Assembly: GCA_902799355.1 (NCBI GenBank)
Contig: CADCAG010000004.1
Coordinates: forward strand, 1 to 64,000
Source of the DNA: an uncultured Bacteroidales bacterium
GTDB taxonomy: Bacteria > Bacteroidota > Bacteroidia > Bacteroidales > Bacteroidaceae
Length of the DNA stretch: 64,000 nucleotides
Direction of reading: 5' to 3'
In this document: piece after piece, positions 1-9,372 of the stretch
Position numbering within the stretch: the stretch's first letter is position 1
How the letters are laid out: each line of letters opens with the position of its first letter
The notes under the pieces: generated by a model
Databases searched by the model: none
The model's input: the letters and a program-made list of their open reading frames with translations, nothing else
What the model was told of the DNA's origin: nothing
Translations under genes and position numbers: made by a program

Positions 1-1
1 T

Positions 2-397
2 GTAGGAACAAAGCGCAGCGGCAAGTGGTATGCCCGCATGGTGCCCATCGGCATGATTGACACCCGCGGACTGGCCGAGATCATCCAGCGAAACTGTACG
101 GTGAAGCGCAGTGACGTGATGGCCGTGCTGGAGGAGCTGGTAGACACCATGCGTGACCAGCTGCAGGACTCCAAGCGTGTGAAGCTGGACGGCTTCGGTT
201 CGTTCAAGATCGGCATCAACTGTCGCGGAGCGCGTTCTGCCAAGGCGTTCACCATCAACGACAACATCGAGGGTCTGCACGTGGTATTCACCCCCGAGCG
301 TACCCACGACCAGGCTGGCAACAAGGTGAAGCAGTTCCTGCAGGGCGTCAGTGTCGAAGAGCTGCCTGAGAACAAGGTGGACAAGGACGAGGACTAA
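2..397 (+). CDS. HU-like DNA-binding protein (5' end outside window)
   Basis: The reading frame is open from base 2, so the true start lies before the window; the Met at 38 is probably internal, because the residues before it (GKWYAR) match the usual N-terminal stretch of Bacteroidetes HU-like proteins. The readable part contains the HU/IHF-type core with LDGFGSFKIG near residues 47-56 of the Met-38 numbering, then a lysine- and acid-rich tail. Proteins of this family bind DNA as dimers and are thought to act as nucleoid proteins. The gene is followed at 523 by a smalltalk micro-protein, a pairing familiar from Bacteroidetes genomes. The family is secure; the cellular role is not established. 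Confidence 0.88.
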   Translation, partial: VGTKRSGKWYARMVPIGMIDTRGLAEIIQRNCTVKRSDVMAVLEELVDTMRDQLQDSKRVKLDGFGSFKIGINCRGARSAKAFTINDNIEGLHVVFTPERTHDQAGNKVKQFLQGVSVEELPENKVDKDED

Positions 398-409
398 CCC
401 TCCCCCTAA

Positions 410-425
410 CCCCTCCGAGGAGGGG
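410..425. repeat. GC-rich palindromic repeat, copy 1
   Basis: CCCCTCC, GA, GGAGGGG forms a 7-bp inverted repeat preceded by TCCCCCTAA. The same core recurs at 486-506 in the opposite orientation and at 8433-8452 inside leuC, so it is an interspersed element. It could also form a hairpin after the HU-like gene, but it lacks a T tract. Confidence 0.7.
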
Positions 426-485
426 AGTGATTAGAAAACAAGTATTATTAATTAAAAAAGAAATGGAGCCCCTTAGGTATCTACG

Positions 486-506
486 CCCCTCCCTCACAGG
501 GAGGGG
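486..506. repeat. GC-rich palindromic repeat, copy 2
   Basis: CCCCTCCC, TCACA, GGGAGGGG is an 8-bp perfect inverted repeat followed by ATGGGGGTGAG, the mirror image of the arm beside copy 1. Copies 1 and 2 thus flank about 60 bp between the HU-like gene and the smalltalk ORF in inverted orientation. Confidence 0.7.
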
Positions 507-522
507 ATGGGGGTGAGTCTCT

Positions 523-633
523 ATGAAGAATTCACGATTTTGGGATGTGCTGTTGAAGGTAATAGTAGCAGCCATCACGGCAGCCGCCACGGCGCTGACC
601 ACGACCTCATGTATGGGCCACGGCCCATTCTAA
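523..633 (+). CDS. Smalltalk micro-protein
   Basis: A 36-residue ORF beginning MKNSRFWDVLLKVIVAA, followed by an Ala/Thr-rich hydrophobic stretch and CMGHGPF at the end. This is the layout of the very short proteins called smalltalk in Bacteroidetes annotation, which often follow an HU-like gene, as here. One predicted membrane-spanning or signal-like segment covers about residues 7-30; the Cys at position 30 could be a lipid attachment site, but that is a guess. No function is known to me. The start is chosen because the conserved KNxxFWD motif follows it directly. Confidence 0.8.
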   Translation: MKNSRFWDVLLKVIVAAITAAATALTTTSCMGHGPF

Positions 634-654
634 AATGGAAAAATGGAGAAATGG

Positions 655-686
655 AAAAATGGGAACCGACAAGGGTTCCCATTTTT
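655..686. terminator. Probable bidirectional terminator
   Basis: AAAAATGGGAACC pairs with GGTTCCCATTTTT around a 6-base loop, with T runs on both sides. It lies between the converging smalltalk (+) and DUF3943 (-) genes. The left arm grows out of an AAATGG(A/G) tandem repeat that starts at about 634. Confidence 0.8.
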
Positions 687-707
687 ATGTCGAGAAAAAA
701 AACAGGA

Positions 708-3053
708 CTACAGTCGGCAGGTGATGCCGATCTTGGCCTCGAAGGTGTTGGCATGTACCGTGTCGTGGTATTTGTAGAAGGTGCGGCGCGAGAAGTAGGA
801 GCCTGAGAGGCAGAGGGCCCACTGGCGCGCAAGATGGAGCTCGAGGACGGGATTGACGACGAGGAGGGCGGCATTGCTGCGGTCGCCCTGCACGTTGAGG
901 TAGTGGAGGTCGGCGGTGCCGTCGGCATAGGCCTGGAGGTCTTTGTCTTCGTAGCCCTTCCAGGTGTAGAGACGGAAGTACTTGGCATTGAGCACGAAAC
1001 GGCCGAAGCCGCCGAAGTCGAGCTGGGTCTTGGACTTGATGCTGAAGCCGCTGCCCATGTTGTAGTCGCGCTCGATGACGTTGAAGTAGTCGCTCTTGGT
1101 ACCACCCAGCAGAATGCCGCTAAGGAAGACGCGCTGTTCGAGCTTGTCGAGGCCGCCCATCTTTGGCAGCGAGAGGATGAAGCCTGGACCGAAGCCGGCA
1201 GCTTCGCTGATGCGGTAGGGCGTGAGCTCGGAACCGTCCTCGATGGGGCTGGCATCGTAGTAGTTGAAGTGCTGGTAGATGCCGAACTCGCCCGCCATGT
1301 CCTTCTTATCGAGGATGGGCGTGCTCCAGAGTCGTCCCACGATGTTCAGGGTGTTGACGAAGGGCTGTCCGCCTCCGAAGGCTGAATTCATCTCGACGTC
1401 GAAGAAGTCGTAGGGCAAGGTGTGGCGCTCGCCGTCGACGGGTATGCCGTAGGTCAGCGTCATGTTGACATAGGGTGCGTGGATGCCGCGGAAGAGGGCT
1501 CCATCGTCTGCCAGATAGCGCCAACCGACGGAGAAGGTCATGTCGACGGGTATCTTGCTGAAGTCGTGATAGCGATAGTTGCGGCTCTTGACGCGCCAGG
1601 CATCGCCGCTGATGATGCGGTGCAGACCCTGGATGGGGTTGATGATGGCTGCGGCGGCCTCGCGCAGGAAACGGCTGGTGCCGAAGTCGCGATCGTCGAG
1701 GACGGTGAGGCTCAGGCGATGGGTCATCTCACCGATGGCCATACCGCCACAGCTGGTGGCGATGACGTCGTTGATGGCTGGCGGCTCGGTCTCGCCCAGG
1801 AACTCCCACATGAGCGAGCCTCCGAGGGCGTAAGGTGCTGACTCCCAGAACGTCAGACCGTTGGTGCGGGCGGCGTTGAAGTAGAGGTTGCCATGATAGG
1901 GATGCATGAACATGTTGGTGATGAAGTAGTCGTTGTCCCACACCATGCCGTCAGTGAAGTTGCGCTTCAGCGAGTTGAGGGTGGTCTGGGCGAAGTCTGT
2001 CCTCAGCACATAGCGGTCGAAGAGCTGTACGCCGACATTGATGGCTGTAGCTTCGGCAACGGCCTGCCAGTAGCGTTTCTCGACGGGCAAGGCCATCGTG
2101 GAGTCGGCAAAGACGAGTTTCGAGCGTTTCTTATCCAAGGCTCGCTGCCATGTGTCGCCATGATGGTTGCGCGACTGACGGTAGGTCAGACCCAGCTCCA
2201 CCAGCGGGCGGTTGCGGTAGGTCTCGTTGCGGTCGTAATAGCGCGTCAAGCCCCACCCCACGGAGGCAAAGGCGCCGAACTTATTGCTGAAGCGGTAGTC
2301 GGCATTGAAGCGTGCCTGCAGGGAGTAGAGGCGCTCGGGCTTGGCACTGTTCTCCCTGGAGAAGGTCTCGACATGGTAGTAGCCTACATCGCCGCTGAGC
2401 GTCCAGCGGGGCGACATCTGGAAGTACTGTCCCAGGCGGTAGAACACAGCACCCGAGAACTTGGAGTCGAGGCCCATGAAGTGCGTTCCCACACCAACGA
2501 TGTTATAGGTAGAGCGGTTACGATAGCGCACGGCAAGGTTCGTCTTGGTCGATGAGCCAGCATAGACCATCAGGTCGATATCTGTCGAGGGGTTGATGTT
2601 GACCAGACCAATCTTGTGGCCGATGCTGTCGTACGACAGGTTGACGAGACCAATCTGCACACCCTTGGGACGCTGACGGGAGACGTTGAGAAGACCTATC
2701 TGCACGCCGTCGAGCGAGTCGGCATAGTTGACGGCACCCCACTGCCAGCCACGCATCATGCTCGACGAGACATTCAGCAGACCCGACAGCTGCAGGCCGC
2801 GGTTCATGCCCTTGGTGATGTTGCTGACACCACTGAGCTGGAGACCACTGAACTGGTGAGCCGTCGTATTGGAGACGCCCGACAGTTGCAGGCCACGGCC
2901 TCCGTCGACAGCCACGGACGAGATAACACCAAACTGTACACTCTTGACGCTGTCCATCGAACTGACAATGCCAACGGGAAACCTCTGTGCTGATACTGTG
3001 CCACCTACCAATGTCATTAAGACAGCTATGGCCATCGTCTTTATATTGTTCAT
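708..3053 (-). CDS. DUF3943-type outer membrane protein with N-terminal surface repeats
   Basis: A 781-residue exported protein. A signal peptide ends near residue 22 (VSAQ). Residues of about 40-170 carry repeats of the form GLQLSGVSN / GVQIGLVNLS, like the LA_2272-type surface repeat. A DUF3943-like segment with HPYHGNLYFNAAR and a long GGSLMWEF stretch starts near residue 384, and the rest is rich in alternating aromatic residues and ends in a short beta-strand (IGITCRL), as expected of an outer membrane barrel. It lies 56 bp downstream of the DUF5715 gene in the same direction and could be its co-transcribed partner. The substrate or role is unknown. Confidence 0.75.
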   Translation of the reverse strand: MNNIKTMAIAVLMTLVGGTVSAQRFPVGIVSSMDSVKSVQFGVISSVAVDGGRGLQLSGVSNTTAHQFSGLQLSGVSNITKGMNRGLQLSGLLNVSSSMMRGWQWGAVNYADSLDGVQIGLLNVSRQRPKGVQIGLVNLSYDSIGHKIGLVNINPSTDIDLMVYAGSSTKTNLAVRYRNRSTYNIVGVGTHFMGLDSKFSGAVFYRLGQYFQMSPRWTLSGDVGYYHVETFSRENSAKPERLYSLQARFNADYRFSNKFGAFASVGWGLTRYYDRNETYRNRPLVELGLTYRQSRNHHGDTWQRALDKKRSKLVFADSTMALPVEKRYWQAVAEATAINVGVQLFDRYVLRTDFAQTTLNSLKRNFTDGMVWDNDYFITNMFMHPYHGNLYFNAARTNGLTFWESAPYALGGSLMWEFLGETEPPAINDVIATSCGGMAIGEMTHRLSLTVLDDRDFGTSRFLREAAAAIINPIQGLHRIISGDAWRVKSRNYRYHDFSKIPVDMTFSVGWRYLADDGALFRGIHAPYVNMTLTYGIPVDGERHTLPYDFFDVEMNSAFGGGQPFVNTLNIVGRLWSTPILDKKDMAGEFGIYQHFNYYDASPIEDGSELTPYRISEAAGFGPGFILSLPKMGGLDKLEQRVFLSGILLGGTKSDYFNVIERDYNMGSGFSIKSKTQLDFGGFGRFVLNAKYFRLYTWKGYEDKDLQAYADGTADLHYLNVQGDRSNAALLVVNPVLELHLARQWALCLSGSYFSRRTFYKYHDTVHANTFEAKIGITCRL

Positions 3054-3109
3054 CGTTAGTATGTTAGGTTATTTAATTACTGGCAGTTACTCTTGTTATT
3101 CTCTTATAG

Positions 3110-3853
3110 CTATCGCACAGTCATATGGAAGCAGCCCTGCTTGACTTCATACTTGATGTAGGCGCGGTCCTGTTGGCGAATGTCACGAAGCACCTCGGAG
3201 AGCACCCACTTCAGCGTGTCGTTGCGCACCTCGCGACCGATGGCATGATAGCGGTTGTAGCAGATATCGAAGGTGGTGCCGTAGAGGTGGCACGAATTGT
3301 CCGTAGCATTGCCGTTGTGGCGCTGCAGACGGGCCACGTCTTCCTTGGTGCGCAAGACGCTGGTTACGATGAGCTGGTTCAAGGGCACGCCCTTCATGTA
3401 GAGGCTGTCGTAGAACGCCTGACCGATGTCCTGCAACAGGACGGCAGCACGCGGCACGAGGTAGGGAATGGAGCTGTTGAGCTTGTCAACATGGTAGTAG
3501 GGACTCTCGCCGACATACACCAGTTCCTTCTTGCGGGCCTCGGCATCCTCGCGGTTCTTCACAGGACGCACACCCCACTTGTTGGCAGCGACAATCTGCA
3601 CGCTCTGGCTGTCGGGGAACGCCACCTTGTAGTTGGGGACAGAGAGAATGCGGTGGTGTTTGCTATGGTGAGTTAAGGAAGTTAAAGGAGTTAAAAACGT
3701 TTGTCCTTCTTCAACAGCATCACTACCCTCGCCCGTCACAAAGGGGCGAATGATGGCCAGCAGGGCCACAACAACAGCAAAGCCCAGCAAGTACTGACGC
3801 TTGGTGGGCACCTTTAAATTCTTGAGGAATTGTACAATATCTTCTTTCTTCAC
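3110..3853 (-). CDS. DUF5715-type membrane-anchored LAS-like peptidase
   Basis: A 247-residue protein with one membrane segment at about residues 21-40 and an outer domain. SCHLYGTTFD (about 191-200) and the terminal CFHMTVR resemble the zinc-binding SxHxxGxxxD and HxT motifs of LAS peptidases (VanY/DacY class), which trim cell-wall peptides; I infer a cell-wall role but cannot prove activity. Residues 52-61 (FLTPLTSLTH) are encoded by a TTAACTTCC-type tandem repeat at 3669-3699, in a linker right after the membrane segment. It lies 67 bp downstream of the TPR gene. Confidence 0.72.
   Translation of the reverse strand: MKKEDIVQFLKNLKVPTKRQYLLGFAVVVALLAIIRPFVTGEGSDAVEEGQTFLTPLTSLTHHSKHHRILSVPNYKVAFPDSQSVQIVAANKWGVRPVKNREDAEARKKELVYVGESPYYHVDKLNSSIPYLVPRAAVLLQDIGQAFYDSLYMKGVPLNQLIVTSVLRTKEDVARLQRHNGNATDNSCHLYGTTFDICYNRYHAIGREVRNDTLKWVLSEVLRDIRQQDRAYIKYEVKQGCFHMTVR
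3669..3699. repeat. Short tandem repeat island inside DUF5715 gene
   Basis: On the minus strand TTTTTAACTCC, TTTAACTTCC and TTAACTCACC are three degenerate copies of a 9-10-base unit. It is in frame and adds a Leu/Thr-rich linker after the membrane anchor. Confidence 0.65.
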
Positions 3854-3888
3854 ACTCTTTTAACGTACAACGTTAACGGTTTATTGTT

Positions 3889-3918
3889 TTCGTTATTCAC
3901 TTTTCGTTATTCACTTTT
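3889..3918. repeat. Short tandem repeat island
   Basis: CGTTATTCACTTTT occurs twice with related TTTCACT units on both sides, between the DUF5715 start and the TPR stop. The last codons of the TPR gene run into the adjoining GGGCGTAGCCC palindrome. Confidence 0.65.
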
Positions 3919-3920
3919 CA

Positions 3921-4619
3921 CTAGGGCGTAGCCCGTTTCACTTTCCCATACCATTCTACCAGCATGCCACGGGCTATGCCGCGCTTGACGGCAGCGTCGA
4001 GCACACGACGGGCCTCGGTCTTACGACCCAACACCAGCAGCAGGTCGACATGCGACACGACATAGGTCACATCGCGTGGCGACAGCTCTTCAGCACGCTG
4101 CCAGTCGTAGAGCGCCACCTCGTCCTGCTTCATGTCGCGCTCCAGATTGGCACGGGCAGCATAGGCCACTGCCGAGTCAGCATGCAGCTGGATGGTCTGG
4201 TTCAGCTGATCCAGCGCCTCCTGCTTGCGACCCAGCTGCTGCAAGACGACAGCCAGCGACAAACGGGCCTCGAAATGGGTGGGCACAAAGGCCAAGAGGT
4301 CGTTGAGGTCGTTGCGCGAGAGGTCGAAACGGCGCAGGTGGGTGTTGGCATAAGCCCGATAGAACAAGGCGGCAGGATTGTGGGGCTCCTTCTGCAGCAC
4401 GAGGGAATACTCGTCGACGGCATACTGCCACTGCTTCAGCTGCAGGTTGGCATTGGCCTTGCGCAGGTGCAGGTCGGTAGACCATGCCGACTGCGCTATC
4501 TGCTTGTTGAGGATGGTCAGCGAGTCGCGCCAGTTTTGAGATTGAGAGAATGAGATAATGAGAGATTGAGAGATGAGGACTAACGTCATCAATATGCGGC
4601 GCCCCAAATAATTTCTCAT
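3921..4619 (-). CDS. TPR-repeat secreted protein
   Basis: A 232-residue protein when started at the Met at 4619. That start gives a signal-peptide-like N-terminus (MRNYLGRRILMTLVLISQSL), whereas the longer frame back to 4670 overlaps leuB and adds a charged leader. About four to five tetratricopeptide-like helix pairs follow (for example YAVDEYSLVLQKEPHNPAALFYRAYAN), the fold used for protein-protein contact. The signal peptide region is built partly from a TCTCAATC/TCTCATTA repeat island, as is the preceding bases. It follows leuB after 20 bp and may be read through from the leucine operon. Its partner is unknown. Confidence 0.7.
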   Translation of the reverse strand: MRNYLGRRILMTLVLISQSLIISFSQSQNWRDSLTILNKQIAQSAWSTDLHLRKANANLQLKQWQYAVDEYSLVLQKEPHNPAALFYRAYANTHLRRFDLSRNDLNDLLAFVPTHFEARLSLAVVLQQLGRKQEALDQLNQTIQLHADSAVAYAARANLERDMKQDEVALYDWQRAEELSPRDVTYVVSHVDLLLVLGRKTEARRVLDAAVKRGIARGMLVEWYGKVKRATP

Positions 4620-4640
4620 TTTCTCATTTCTTCCATTTCT
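4535..4640. repeat. Two-armed TCTCAATC / GAGAAATG repeat island
   Basis: On the minus strand a purine arm (GAGAAATGGAAGAAATGAG and on) is followed, after about 40 bp of other sequence, by a pyrimidine arm (CTCATCTCTCAATCTCTC and on). The same two arms lie back to back inside the leuD fusion gene at 6776-6845. Here the element forms the start and signal peptide of the TPR gene. Confidence 0.65.
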
Positions 4641-5734
4641 CAACTTCTGTTGATATATTCTACAATCCATTGTCCTACTTCTTTTGTTCCATACTTTGCG
4701 CCACCTTTGACTTGATTGCGTGCCACACTTGAACCTTTAGGTTCAAGAATTTCGGGTGTGCGAACATTTGCATCCAGCGAGGCATTGACAGCCTCACGAA
4801 CCAGGGCGCCTTCCCTGTTCAGGCCGAAGTGCTCCAGCAACATGGCAGCAGAGAGAATCTGAGCCAGCGGGTTAGCGATGTTCTGACCAGCAGCCTGCGG
4901 CCACGAGCCGTGGACGGGTTCGAAGAGCGGTGTGTGTTCGCCGAGGCTCGACGAGGGCTGCAGACCCATAGAACCCGTAATGCACGAGGTCTCGTCGGTG
5001 AGGATGTCGCCAAAGGTGTTCTCCGTAACGATGACGTCGAAGAAGCGGGGCTCTGTCAACACGCGCATGGAGGCATTGTCGATGAACATATAATCGGTGG
5101 TAACCTCAGGATACTGGGGTTCCATCTCCTTGGCTACCTGGCGCCACAGGCGACTGCTGGCCAACACGTTGGCCTTGTCGACAACGGTGAGGTGCTTACG
5201 GCGCTGCATGGCCATCTCGAAGGCCACCTTCAGGATGCGCTCAATCTCAGGACGTGTATAGACATTGGTGTCGAAGGCCTTGTCATTGTCCTGATATTTC
5301 TCACCAAAATACATGCCACCCGTAAGTTCGCGGATGACAACGAAATCGGCACCACGCAACAGTTCTTCCTTCAACGGTGACTTGTGCAACAGACAGTCGA
5401 AGGTGGCCACAGGACGGATGTTGGCAAAGAGTCCCAACTTCTTGCGCATAGCCAGCAAGCCCGTCTCAGGACGCATCTTCAGCGTGGGGTCGTTGTCATA
5501 CCTTAAATCGCCTACAGCAGCGAAGAGCACTGCATCTGCACGCATACACACATCGTGGGTAGCAGCAGGATAGGCATCGCCACAAGCCTCGATGGCGCAG
5601 GCACCCACCAGCGCCTCTTCATACTCAAACTCGTGGCCACACTTCTTGGCAATGGCATCCATCACGGCCACACCTTGTTTCATGATTTCCGGACCTATTC
5701 CGTCGCCCGGCAATACGGCAATTCTTAACTTCAT
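4640..5734 (-). CDS. leuB: 3-isopropylmalate dehydrogenase
   Basis: A 364-residue protein of normal length for LeuB. It oxidises and decarboxylates 3-isopropylmalate with NAD to the precursor of leucine, in the cytoplasm. Visible family marks are [10 protein letters not shown] at the N-terminus, the [22 protein letters not shown] substrate loop, the [11 protein letters not shown] segment, and [17 protein letters not shown] with FEPVHGS for cofactor and metal binding. It is the last biosynthetic gene of the leucine operon, 17 bp after the leuD fusion gene. The same fold includes isocitrate and tartrate dehydrogenases, but the motifs and operon make LeuB clear. Confidence 0.97.
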   Translation of the reverse strand: MKLRIAVLPGDGIGPEIMKQGVAVMDAIAKKCGHEFEYEEALVGACAIEACGDAYPAATHDVCMRADAVLFAAVGDLRYDNDPTLKMRPETGLLAMRKKLGLFANIRPVATFDCLLHKSPLKEELLRGADFVVIRELTGGMYFGEKYQDNDKAFDTNVYTRPEIERILKVAFEMAMQRRKHLTVVDKANVLASSRLWRQVAKEMEPQYPEVTTDYMFIDNASMRVLTEPRFFDVIVTENTFGDILTDETSCITGSMGLQPSSSLGEHTPLFEPVHGSWPQAAGQNIANPLAQILSAAMLLEHFGLNREGALVREAVNASLDANVRTPEILEPKGSSVARNQVKGGAKYGTKEVGQWIVEYINRS

Positions 5735-5751
5735 ATTGTTAACTTTTTTCG

Positions 5752-7986
5752 TTATTTCTTTTGTTCATTCTCAATGATGTTCAGCATCTTGAAAGTAGCC
5801 TTGATGGCTGCTTCCGTCTGGTCGGCATCCAGTGCGCGAGTACGCAGCAGTCCACCCTCGTGGTGCCACGAGATAACCGTCTGCACCAAGGCATCGGTGC
5901 GACCGCCAGGAGGAATGCTGACCTGATAGTTGGCCAGAATGGGGAAAGTGCGGTCGAGGTACTTCTTATAGATATAGCGCAGGGCCTTGACGAAGGCATC
6001 ATACTGACCGTCGCCCACGGCACTACCTTCGTACTGCTTGCCATTGATCTCCACCTTGATATTGGCACCTGGTTTCAGACCATAGGCCGTCGACACCACA
6101 TAGCTGACCAGCTTGACCTTGTCCTCAGAGCCGTCGTGCTTCAGGACGTCGCTGACGATGTACGGCAGGTCTTCCTGGGTGACAATCTCCTTCTTGTCGC
6201 CCAGCTCTGTAATGCGCTGCGTCACACGGCGCGTCTGTTCGGGAGTCAGTTCCAAGCCCAGCTCTTCCAGGTTCTTGGAGATGTTGGCACGCCCGCTCTG
6301 CTTGCCCAGCGCATACTCGCGCTTACGGCCGAAACGCTCAGGGATGAGCTCGTTATAGTAGAGTTTGTCTTTCGTGTCGCCATCGGCATGGACGCCCGCC
6401 ACCTGCGTGAAGACATGCTCGCCAACGATGGGCTGGTTGGGGGCTACGGCGATACCGCTGAAGCTCTCGACCATGCGCGAGATGTCATTGAGCTGGTTCT
6501 CGTTGATGTGCGTCTTGGCGTGGAACTGGTCTTTCAGAATAACCTGCACAGAGGCCAGCGGCGCATTGCCACAACGCTCACCCAGACCATTCACCGTGAC
6601 GTGTAGGCCCTTGGCACCACTCAGCACGGCAGCCAGCGAGTTAGACACCGCGAGGTCGTAGTCGTTGTGGGCGTGGAAGTCGAAATGGGTCTGCGGATAG
6701 CGCTTCATCATCTTACGGAAATACTCCACCACCTGCAGAGGATTCATCACGCCCAGCGTGTCGGGGAGCATGAATCTTGAAATTGAAAGATTGAGAGATT
6801 GAGAGAATGAGGAATTTCTCATTGTCTCATTTTCTTCATTTCTCAATGTCGTCAGCGCATCCATCAGCTGATAGACATACTCTGGCGAGTCCTTCATGCC
6901 GTTAGACCAATCCTCTAAGTAGAGGTTGACAGAGAGCCCCTTGCTATGGGCATACTCCACCTCTTTAATAATATCGGCGATGTGCTCCTCAGGCGTCTTG
7001 TGCAACTGCTGGGTGCAATGCTTCAGCGAGCCCTTGGCCAAGAGGTTGATGGTTTTGCCGCCACAGGAGACAATCCAGTCGACAGACTTGCCACCATCGA
7101 CGAAGCCCAGCACCTCTACGCTGTCCAGACGGTCTATCTGACGGGCATAGCGGCAAATCATCGACACTGCCTGCTTCTCGCCATCAGAGACTCGCGCCGA
7201 GCCCACCTCGATGCGATCTACATTGACCTCGTGCAACAGCTTGCGAGCCATAACGAGTTTCTCGTGAGGCAGGAAACTGACGCCATTGGTCTGTTCACCA
7301 TCGCGAAGGGTGGAGTCCATAATCTCGACTAGAGGAGCGATACGCTTATAGCTGTTTACTTGTTGAGCTGTTCTCCGACATGAATGTCGGAGTGTGGCGT
7401 TGCATTCCCATGCTTCTATCTTGTCTTTATTTGCCACCAGAAAATCGATGTCGTCGAGACCATTCATCAGGCAGTGCTTCTTGTAGCCATTGATGTCGAA
7501 CTGCTCAGAACGGCCAGTGGCCTTGTTGGTCACCGTCTGGTTGGGCAGGTCAACCTCTACTTCGGTCTTAGGATTCTGCTTGATGCTGTCGAAGAGCTCA
7601 GCAAGGAAGTCTTCTGAAACCACGACGGGCAACACGAAGTTGTTGAGCTCATTGTTCTTGTGGATATCAGCAAAGAACGAGCTGATAACCACACGAAAGC
7701 CGTAGCCAGCAATGGCCCATGCAGCATGTTCACGAGAGGAGCCAGAGCCGAAATTCTTGCCTGCCACGAGGATGCAACCGCTGTAGGTGGGGTCGTTGAG
7801 GACAAAATCCTTGTTCACGGTACCATCGGCATTGTAGCGCCAGTCGCGAAACAGGTTGTCGCCAAAGAACTGCTCCTCGCGGGTGGTTGCCTTGAGGAAG
7901 CGAGCAGGGATAATCTGGTCAGTGTCCACATTCTCCAAAGGAAGGGGAACGCAGGTGGATGTTATAACGTTGAATTTCTGTTTCAT
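5752..7986 (-). CDS. leuD: Fusion of LeuD (small isopropylmalate isomerase subunit) with a LeuA/citramalate synthase-like enzyme
   Basis: One uninterrupted 744-residue frame. Residues 1-193 are a complete LeuD ([29 protein letters not shown]), partner of LeuC. Residues 194-219 are a linker encoded by a palindrome-containing segment. From about 222 comes a second acyl-transferase of the LeuA family ([38 protein letters not shown]) with a C-terminal regulatory domain. Such second synthases are annotated as citramalate or isopropylmalate synthases; the substrate cannot be read here, but the five Ile codons of the operon leader favour a role in isoleucine synthesis. Residues about 380-403 come from an in-frame repeat island. 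The start overlaps the leuC stop (ATGA). A sequencing error that removed the LeuD stop is possible. Confidence 0.9.
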   Translation of the reverse strand: MKQKFNVITSTCVPLPLENVDTDQIIPARFLKATTREEQFFGDNLFRDWRYNADGTVNKDFVLNDPTYSGCILVAGKNFGSGSSREHAAWAIAGYGFRVVISSFFADIHKNNELNNFVLPVVVSEDFLAELFDSIKQNPKTEVEVDLPNQTVTNKATGRSEQFDINGYKKHCLMNGLDDIDFLVANKDKIEAWECNATLRHSCRRTAQQVNSYKRIAPLVEIMDSTLRDGEQTNGVSFLPHEKLVMARKLLHEVNVDRIEVGSARVSDGEKQAVSMICRYARQIDRLDSVEVLGFVDGGKSVDWIVSCGGKTINLLAKGSLKHCTQQLHKTPEEHIADIIKEVEYAHSKGLSVNLYLEDWSNGMKDSPEYVYQLMDALTTLRNEENETMRNSSFSQSLNLSISRFMLPDTLGVMNPLQVVEYFRKMMKRYPQTHFDFHAHNDYDLAVSNSLAAVLSGAKGLHVTVNGLGERCGNAPLASVQVILKDQFHAKTHINENQLNDISRMVESFSGIAVAPNQPIVGEHVFTQVAGVHADGDTKDKLYYNELIPERFGRKREYALGKQSGRANISKNLEELGLELTPEQTRRVTQRITELGDKKEIVTQEDLPYIVSDVLKHDGSEDKVKLVSYVVSTAYGLKPGANIKVEINGKQYEGSAVGDGQYDAFVKALRYIYKKYLDRTFPILANYQVSIPPGGRTDALVQTVISWHHEGGLLRTRALDADQTEAAIKATFKMLNIIENEQKK
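6776..6845. repeat. In-frame repeat island inside the LeuA-like domain
   Basis: On the minus strand GAGAAATGAAGAAAATGAG and further units are followed by CTCATTCTCTCAATCTCTC and further units, with a hairpin AATGAG / CTCATT between the arms. It interrupts the conserved segment between YQLMDAL and [13 protein letters not shown], where relatives have only a few residues, and adds about 24 residues without breaking the frame. Confidence 0.75.
7374..7393. repeat. 20-bp palindrome at the LeuD fusion joint
   Basis: CTCCGACAT, GA, ATGTCGGAG is a 9-bp perfect inverted repeat. It encodes LRHSCRR in the linker exactly where LeuD would normally stop, so an inserted element could have removed the stop codon. 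Confidence 0.7.
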
Positions 7987-9368
7987 AGTAGTGTGCGTGG
8001 ATCGGTGATTACTCCAGTAACGGCTGCGGCGGCAGCAACGAGTGGCGAGCAGAGAATGGTGCGACTGCCTGGTCCCTGACGACCCTCGAAGTTACGGTTA
8101 GAGGTAGATACGCAATACTTGCCAGCAGGCACCTTGTCGTCGTTCATAGCGAGGCAGGCTGAGCAGCCAGGCTGACGAATCTCGAAGCCGGAAGCTTCGA
8201 GCACTTTATCAAGGCCTTCGTCCTCTATCTGTTGGCGCACAGCCCATGAGCCAGGCACCAGCCAAGCAACGACGTCGGCAGCCTTCTGACGGCCTTTGAC
8301 GATAGAGGCAAAGGCTCGGAAGTCCTCGATACGGCCATTGGTGCAGGCGCCGAGGAACACGTAGTCAATCTTCTTGCCCAGCAACTTCTCGCCAGCCTTG
8401 AAGCCCATATACTCGAGAGCTTTTTCATAACTCCCCCTCCCTTTGGAGGGGGCTGGGGGGAGGCTCTGGGTAATACCTATTCCCATGCCCGGATTGGTGC
8501 CATAGGTGATGCGTGGCTCGATATCCTTAGCGTCGAACACCAGTTCCTTGTCGAAGACGGCATCGTCGCCACTCTTCAGCGTCTTCCAGTAGGCAACGGC
8601 TCTCTCCCACTCTTCGCCCTTGGGAGCATACTCCTTACCTTTGACGTAATCAAAGGTCACTTCATCAGGAGCGATGAAGCCACCACGGGCACCCATCTCT
8701 ATCGACAGGTTGCAGAGCGTCAGACGACCTTCCATAGACAGGTTCTTCACCACGTCGCCAGCATACTCTACGAAATAGCCCGTAGCACCACTGGTGGTGA
8801 GCTGTGCCATCAGGTAGAGGGCCACATCCTTGGCGGTAACGCCCTTCTGCAGCGTACCATTAATGCTGATACGCATCGACTTAGGCTTCTGCTGCAGAAT
8901 ACATTGCGAGGCCATCACCATCTCGACCTCCGAGGTGCCGATGCCAAAGGCGACAGCACCCATAGCACCGTGGGTGGAGGTGTGGGAGTCGCCACAGACA
9001 ATAGTCATTCCTGGCAGACTCAGCCCCTTCTCAGGACCTACAACATGGATGATGCCATTGTCTTTCGACATCATGCCGTAGTGCGTGAGTCCGAACTCCT
9101 TGGCGTTCTGTGCCAGCGTGCTGACCTGCTTGGCAGAGACTGGGTCCTCGATGGGCTTGTCCTGGTCGTGGGTGGGCGTATTGTGGTCAGGCATGCAGAA
9201 GATGTGGTCGGGACGGAAACACTTCAGTCCACGGGCTCGCATGCCATCGAAAGCCTGGGGCGACGTCACCTCATGACAGTAGAGGCGGTCGATATACAAC
9301 TGGGTGGGACCATCGTCAACGACCTGTACGACGTGCTTGTCCCATATCTTGTCGAATAGTGTGTTCAT
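7983..9368 (-). CDS. leuC: 3-isopropylmalate dehydratase large subunit
   Basis: A 461-residue aconitase-family protein that, with LeuD, isomerises 2- to 3-isopropylmalate in the cytoplasm. The iron-sulfur cluster cysteines lie in [12 protein letters not shown] (about residue 343) and GCSACLAMN (about 401-405); the [11 protein letters not shown] substrate motif is also intact. Residues about 300-312 ([13 protein letters not shown]) are encoded by a copy of the GC-rich palindrome also found beside the HU-like gene; this falls in a loop before [10 protein letters not shown], so the protein probably still folds. It starts 4 bp after the leuA stop and overlaps the next gene by 4 bp. Confidence 0.96.
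   Translation of the reverse strand: MNTLFDKIWDKHVVQVVDDGPTQLYIDRLYCHEVTSPQAFDGMRARGLKCFRPDHIFCMPDHNTPTHDQDKPIEDPVSAKQVSTLAQNAKEFGLTHYGMMSKDNGIIHVVGPEKGLSLPGMTIVCGDSHTSTHGAMGAVAFGIGTSEVEMVMASQCILQQKPKSMRISINGTLQKGVTAKDVALYLMAQLTTSGATGYFVEYAGDVVKNLSMEGRLTLCNLSIEMGARGGFIAPDEVTFDYVKGKEYAPKGEEWERAVAYWKTLKSGDDAVFDKELVFDAKDIEPRITYGTNPGMGIGITQSLPPAPSKGRGSYEKALEYMGFKAGEKLLGKKIDYVFLGACTNGRIEDFRAFASIVKGRQKAADVVAWLVPGSWAVRQQIEDEGLDKVLEASGFEIRQPGCSACLAMNDDKVPAGKYCVSTSNRNFEGRQGPGSRTILCSPLVAAAAAVTGVITDPRTLL
8433..8465. repeat. GC-rich palindromic repeat inserted in leuC
   Basis: CCCCCTCC, CTTT, GGAGGGGG is an 8-bp perfect inverted repeat followed by CTGGGGGGAGG. It is the third copy of the element at 410-425 and 486-506 and is translated in frame as part of LeuC. 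Confidence 0.75.
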
Positions 9369-9372
9369 AGGC

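Noticed and set aside
507..806. 99-residue plus-strand ORF over the smalltalk region
   Set aside because: Out of frame with the recognisable smalltalk sequence and running through the terminator into an antisense gene.
4535..4640. Possible CRISPR-like repeat array
   Set aside because: Units are 7-9 bases, degenerate and without spacers; no cas genes in the window.
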